NCBI GenBank assembly: GCA_002308115.1
Contig: DBVJ01000075.1
Location: forward strand, 1 to 7,344
Origin: Lachnospiraceae bacterium UBA1267
Lineage (GTDB): Bacteria > Bacillota > Clostridia > Lachnospirales > Lachnospiraceae
Reading direction: 5' to 3'
DNA: 7,344 bases
Below, piece after piece: positions 4,704-7,344 of this stretch. Every line of letters starts with the position of its first letter. Positions within the stretch are counted from its first letter, which is position 1. Below the pieces are notes generated by a model. The model had not been told where the DNA came from and made no database searches. It worked only from the letters and a program-made list of their open reading frames with translations. The translations under genes were made by a program, and so were the position numbers.

Positions 4704-5795
4704 ATGAAGATCGTACTCAAGCATCTGACCAAGGAATTCCCGAGCCGCACCAAGAAAGGAGAGGTCACCGTCGCGGTGAACGATTTCGACATCGAGATCC
4801 CGGACGGCAAGCTGATCGGGCTTCTCGGACCTTCCGGCTGCGGCAAGTCCACGGCCCTGAATCTGATCTGCGGACTGGAGACGCCCACCCGCGGACAGAT
4901 CTTTTTCGGAGAAAATGACGTGACAAAGCTTTCGCCGGAGAACCGCGGCATCGGCATGGTCTTCCAGAACTATGCGCTCTACCCGCATCTCACGGTCGAG
5001 CAGAACATCCGCTTCCCGCTGGAGAATCTGAAGGGCAAGAACAAGATCTCGAAAGAGGAGATGAACGCCAAGGTGCTGGAAGCCGCAAAACTGGTCCAGA
5101 TCGATGACTATATGGAGCGCAAGCCGAACCAGCTTTCAGGCGGCCAGCAGCAGCGCGTCGCGATCGCACGTGCCTTGGTAAAGCGCCCGCAGGTGCTTCT
5201 TCTGGACGAGCCTCTCAGCAACCTCGACGCGCGCCTCAGACTTCAGACCCGCGAGGAGATCAGAAGGATCCAGAAAGAAACGCTCATCACGACGATATTT
5301 GTCACGCATGACCAGGAAGAGGCCATGTCGATCTCGGATCTGATCGTCGTCATGAAGACCGGCGTGATCCAGCAGGTCGGAAAGCCGCAGGAAGTCTATA
5401 ACAAGCCTGTCAATCTGTTCGTCGCGAAGTTCCTCGGAACGCCGGCGATCAATGTGTTCGAAGGCAGAATGGAAGGCGGGAAGCTTTTGATCGGCGGGAA
5501 AGCCGTCCTCGAGAGACCGGATGTTCCGGACCAGGATGTCTATGTCGGTATCCGTCCGGAAGGTTTTATCGTGGACGGGAACGGGCCTTTCGAGCTGGAC
5601 CTTCAGTCGGTCGAAGTCATGGGCCGCGACACGTCTGTCGTCGCGGAGCATCCGTCATCCTTGAGTGGCACGACCCGCGCGATCGTTTCCACGGACGACG
5701 CGGAACACGTGGGCGGGAAGAAGGTGCGCTTCAGCCTGAAGAAAGCGAAAGTCCATCTCTTCCGCAAAGACACGGAAGAGCTCATTGAGGACTGA
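4704..5795 (+). CDS. Carbohydrate ABC importer ATPase (MsmX/UgpC/MalK-like)
   Basis: Protein of 363 aa, normal for the CUT1 ATPase family. It hydrolyses ATP to drive uptake through two membrane permeases. Motifs in order: Walker [10 protein letters not shown] (42-50), Q-loop Gln88 in [12 protein letters not shown] signature LSGGQQQR (144-151), Walker B LLLDEP (165-170), D-loop SNLD (172-175), H-switch His202 in VTHDQEEA. Residues about 245-355 form the C-terminal TOBE-type regulatory domain ([12 protein letters not shown], then GIRPEGF at 282-288) typical of MalK/UgpC/MsmX. The ATG follows overlapping SDs AAGGAG and GAGGAG (4688-4698). It is first in the operon; the first permease begins 11 bp after the stop. 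ATPases of this type can serve several sugar permeases, so the sequence alone does not give the substrate. Confidence 0.95.
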   Translation: MKIVLKHLTKEFPSRTKKGEVTVAVNDFDIEIPDGKLIGLLGPSGCGKSTALNLICGLETPTRGQIFFGENDVTKLSPENRGIGMVFQNYALYPHLTVEQNIRFPLENLKGKNKISKEEMNAKVLEAAKLVQIDDYMERKPNQLSGGQQQRVAIARALVKRPQVLLLDEPLSNLDARLRLQTREEIRRIQKETLITTIFVTHDQEEAMSISDLIVVMKTGVIQQVGKPQEVYNKPVNLFVAKFLGTPAINVFEGRMEGGKLLIGGKAVLERPDVPDQDVYVGIRPEGFIVDGNGPFELDLQSVEVMGRDTSVVAEHPSSLSGTTRAIVSTDDAEHVGGKKVRFSLKKAKVHLFRKDTEELIED

Positions 5796-5806
5796 AAGGA
5801 GGCGGG

Positions 5807-6703
5807 ATGAAGAAGAATAATCTCAAAGCCTGGCTGTATCTCCTGCCTGCCATCGCGTTCCTCGGCGTGTTCATGGTCTACCCGCTCGTGGACGTTCTGG
5901 TCTATTCGGTGGAGGAGAACTACAACTTCGCTTCGCAGCAGGCGACCGGCATCGGCTGGTTCAACTATTCGCACGTCCTGCACGACACGGATTTCCTGCA
6001 GGCCGTGAAGAATACGTTCATACTCGTCATCATCACGGTGCCGCTCTCAACGCTTCTCGCGCTGTTCATTTCCCTTGGGCTGAGCTCCATCAAGCCCCTG
6101 AAGGAACTGTATCAGACGCTGTATTTCCTGCCGTACGTCACCAATACGCTGGCGGTCGGCCTGGTCTTCATGATCCTTTTCAAGAAGACGGAATACACCG
6201 AAGGCATGGTCAACATCCTGATCACCTGGTTCGGCGGGAAGTCCGTGGAAGGGGGCTTCATCGACGGTCCCTACTGGGCGAAAATGTTCGTCCTGTGCTT
6301 CTATACGATCTGGGTCGTGCTGCCTTTCAAGATCCTGATCCTTACGAGCGCGCTGGCGTCGGTGAACCAGGATTATTACAAGGCGGCGTCTATCGACGGC
6401 ACGTCCAAGTCCCGCGTGTTCTTCAAGATCACGCTTCCGATGATCTCGCCCATGATCTTTTATCTGGTCATCACGGGTTTCATCGGCGCCTTCAAGGCCT
6501 ATTCGGACGCGGTCGCTCTGTTCGGAACAGACCTGAACTCCGCCGGCATGAATACCATCGTCGGTTATATTTACGACAAGCTGTATTCTTCGGGCGGAGG
6601 CTATCCGTCCTATGCGTCGGCCGCGGCGATCATCCTCTTCGCCATCGTGCTGACGATCACGGTCATCAACCTGTCCATCAGCAAGAAGAACGTAAAAGCG
6701 TGA
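5807..6703 (+). CDS. Carbohydrate ABC transporter permease (MalF/UgpA-like)
   Basis: Integral membrane protein of 298 aa. About six transmembrane segments are visible (roughly residues 9-32, 70-92, 104-125, 158-182, 214-238 and 270-290), with no cleavable signal peptide. The cytoplasmic EAA loop that docks with the ATPase is YYKAASIDGTSKSRVFFKIT (190-209), continuing LP. It matches the short six-helix UgpA/MsmF type rather than the long MalF of E. coli. The ATG follows AAGGAGG (5796-5802) with a 4-nt gap, and the start lies 11 bp after the ATPase stop, consistent with one transcript. It would pair with the next permease to form the channel; substrate unknown. Confidence 0.94.
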   Translation: MKKNNLKAWLYLLPAIAFLGVFMVYPLVDVLVYSVEENYNFASQQATGIGWFNYSHVLHDTDFLQAVKNTFILVIITVPLSTLLALFISLGLSSIKPLKELYQTLYFLPYVTNTLAVGLVFMILFKKTEYTEGMVNILITWFGGKSVEGGFIDGPYWAKMFVLCFYTIWVVLPFKILILTSALASVNQDYYKAASIDGTSKSRVFFKITLPMISPMIFYLVITGFIGAFKAYSDAVALFGTDLNSAGMNTIVGYIYDKLYSSGGGYPSYASAAAIILFAIVLTITVINLSISKKNVKA

Positions 6704-6718
6704 GAAAGGAGGCCGTGA

Positions 6719-7344
6719 ATGAATTCAGAAATGAAATCTTTTGAACAGAAGGAACGGGCTCTGAGGACACGCCGCACGATCGGGAAGGTTCTGACATACC
6801 TTGGACTGACGCTTTGGGCGCTCATCGTCCTGTTCCCGTTTTACTGGATGATCCTGACTTCCTTCAAGTCCAGCGCAGTCTACAACACGGAGAACATCCC
6901 GAAATTCTATACGCTTTCACCGACCCTGGAAAACTATGTGAAGGCCTTCACCGGAGTGCCTTTGGGGCAGTATTTCCTGAACACCCTGATCTTCACGGTC
7001 GTCACGACCGCGCTCATGATGGTGGTCATCACATTTTCCGCCTACGCATTCGGACGGCTTCAGTTCCGCGGCAAGAACCTTCTGTTCACCTTGTTTCTGT
7101 CGCTGATGATGATCCCGAACGAACTGGTCATCATCACGAACTTCGTGACGATCACGAACCTGAATCTGAGGAACACGTTTACCGGCCTCATCCTGCCGAG
7201 CATCACCTCGATCTTCTATATCTATCTCCTGAAGGAGAATTTTGAGCAGGTGCCGGACGAACTCTACAAGGCCGCCAAGGTGGACGGTACTTCGGACCTC
7301 AAATACCTGTTCAAGGTCATGCTGCCCATCTCCCAGCCCACCGT
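6719..7344 (+). CDS. Carbohydrate ABC transporter permease (MalG/UgpE-like), C-terminus cut by window edge
   Basis: 208 codons are present of an expected ~275-280. The N-terminus MNSEMKSFEQKERALRTRRT is cytoplasmic and basic, followed by a first helix at about 21-48 ending FPFYWMILTSFK, a MalG-family hallmark. Further membrane segments lie at about 86-112, 120-142 and 152-171, and the EAA loop is at 181-203 (ELYKAAKVDGTSDLKYLFKV, then MLP). The last one or two helices lie beyond the window. The ATG at 6719 has AAAGGAGG (6705-6712) 6 nt upstream and starts 15 bp after the first permease stop, so it is the third gene of the operon. A substrate-binding protein or a sugar hydrolase may follow outside the window. 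Confidence 0.93.
   Translation, partial: MNSEMKSFEQKERALRTRRTIGKVLTYLGLTLWALIVLFPFYWMILTSFKSSAVYNTENIPKFYTLSPTLENYVKAFTGVPLGQYFLNTLIFTVVTTALMMVVITFSAYAFGRLQFRGKNLLFTLFLSLMMIPNELVIITNFVTITNLNLRNTFTGLILPSITSIFYIYLLKENFEQVPDELYKAAKVDGTSDLKYLFKVMLPISQPT

Noticed and set aside
4628..4918. Small upstream ORF beginning at ATG 4628 in the transporter leader
   Set aside because: No SD, and it continues out of frame far into the ATPase gene with an Arg/Ser-rich shadow-like product.
1..7344. CRISPR arrays, tRNA or rRNA genes, insertion sequences, integrase or attachment sites
   Set aside because: No repeat-spacer pattern, RNA-gene signature, transposase-like frame or terminal repeats were seen on either strand.

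Overview
The window looks like chromosome from a moderately GC-rich member of the Firmicutes, most likely a clostridium of the Lachnospiraceae type. This rests on strong AGGAGG-type ribosome binding sites, consensus sigma-A promoters, a UmuC-type polymerase followed by a small YolD-like protein, and an ATPase-permease-permease sugar ABC operon. The placement is inferred from gene style and no species can be named.

Region 1 (1-1061). The 5' two thirds of serS (seryl-tRNA synthetase) run leftward off the window edge. Rightward is a 259-aa gene whose C-terminal half is a DUF488/YeaO-like domain behind a long charged N-terminal extension. Their promoters are back to back, with -35 boxes that meet in the palindrome TTGATTTTCAA.

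Region 2 (1062-2898). The DUF488 gene converges on a leftward two-gene unit, an XRE-family repressor followed by an ImmA/IrrE-type zinc metallopeptidase. One hairpin with A and T tracts on either side serves as a bidirectional terminator, and the peptidase stop codon lies in its loop.

Region 3 (2899-4554). Divergent from the repressor is a Y-family translesion DNA polymerase (UmuC type, with catalytic residues, steric gate and beta-clamp motif) and a 71-aa YolD-like partner. The 146-bp intergenic region holds a fully consensus promoter (TTGACA-16-TATAAT) for the polymerase, an overlapping divergent promoter for the repressor, and three copies of an ATGAATTTnAAATTCAT-type dyad, one of them a perfect 19-bp palindrome. 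The reading is a self-contained DNA-damage switch: the repressor holds down its own gene and the polymerase, and the metallopeptidase inactivates the repressor under stress. This resembles ImmR/ImmA of ICEBs1 or DdrO/IrrE of Deinococcus, here apparently dedicated to mutagenic translesion synthesis. No LexA-type box is seen. This is the most interesting part of the window.

Region 4 (4555-7344). A sigma-A-like promoter (TTGACG-17-TACAAT) and a leader of about 90 nt precede an operon for a CUT1-type carbohydrate ABC importer: a MsmX/UgpC/MalK-like ATPase, a MalF/UgpA-like permease, and a MalG/UgpE-like permease cut by the window end. The substrate-binding protein is not in the window, so the substrate cannot be assigned.
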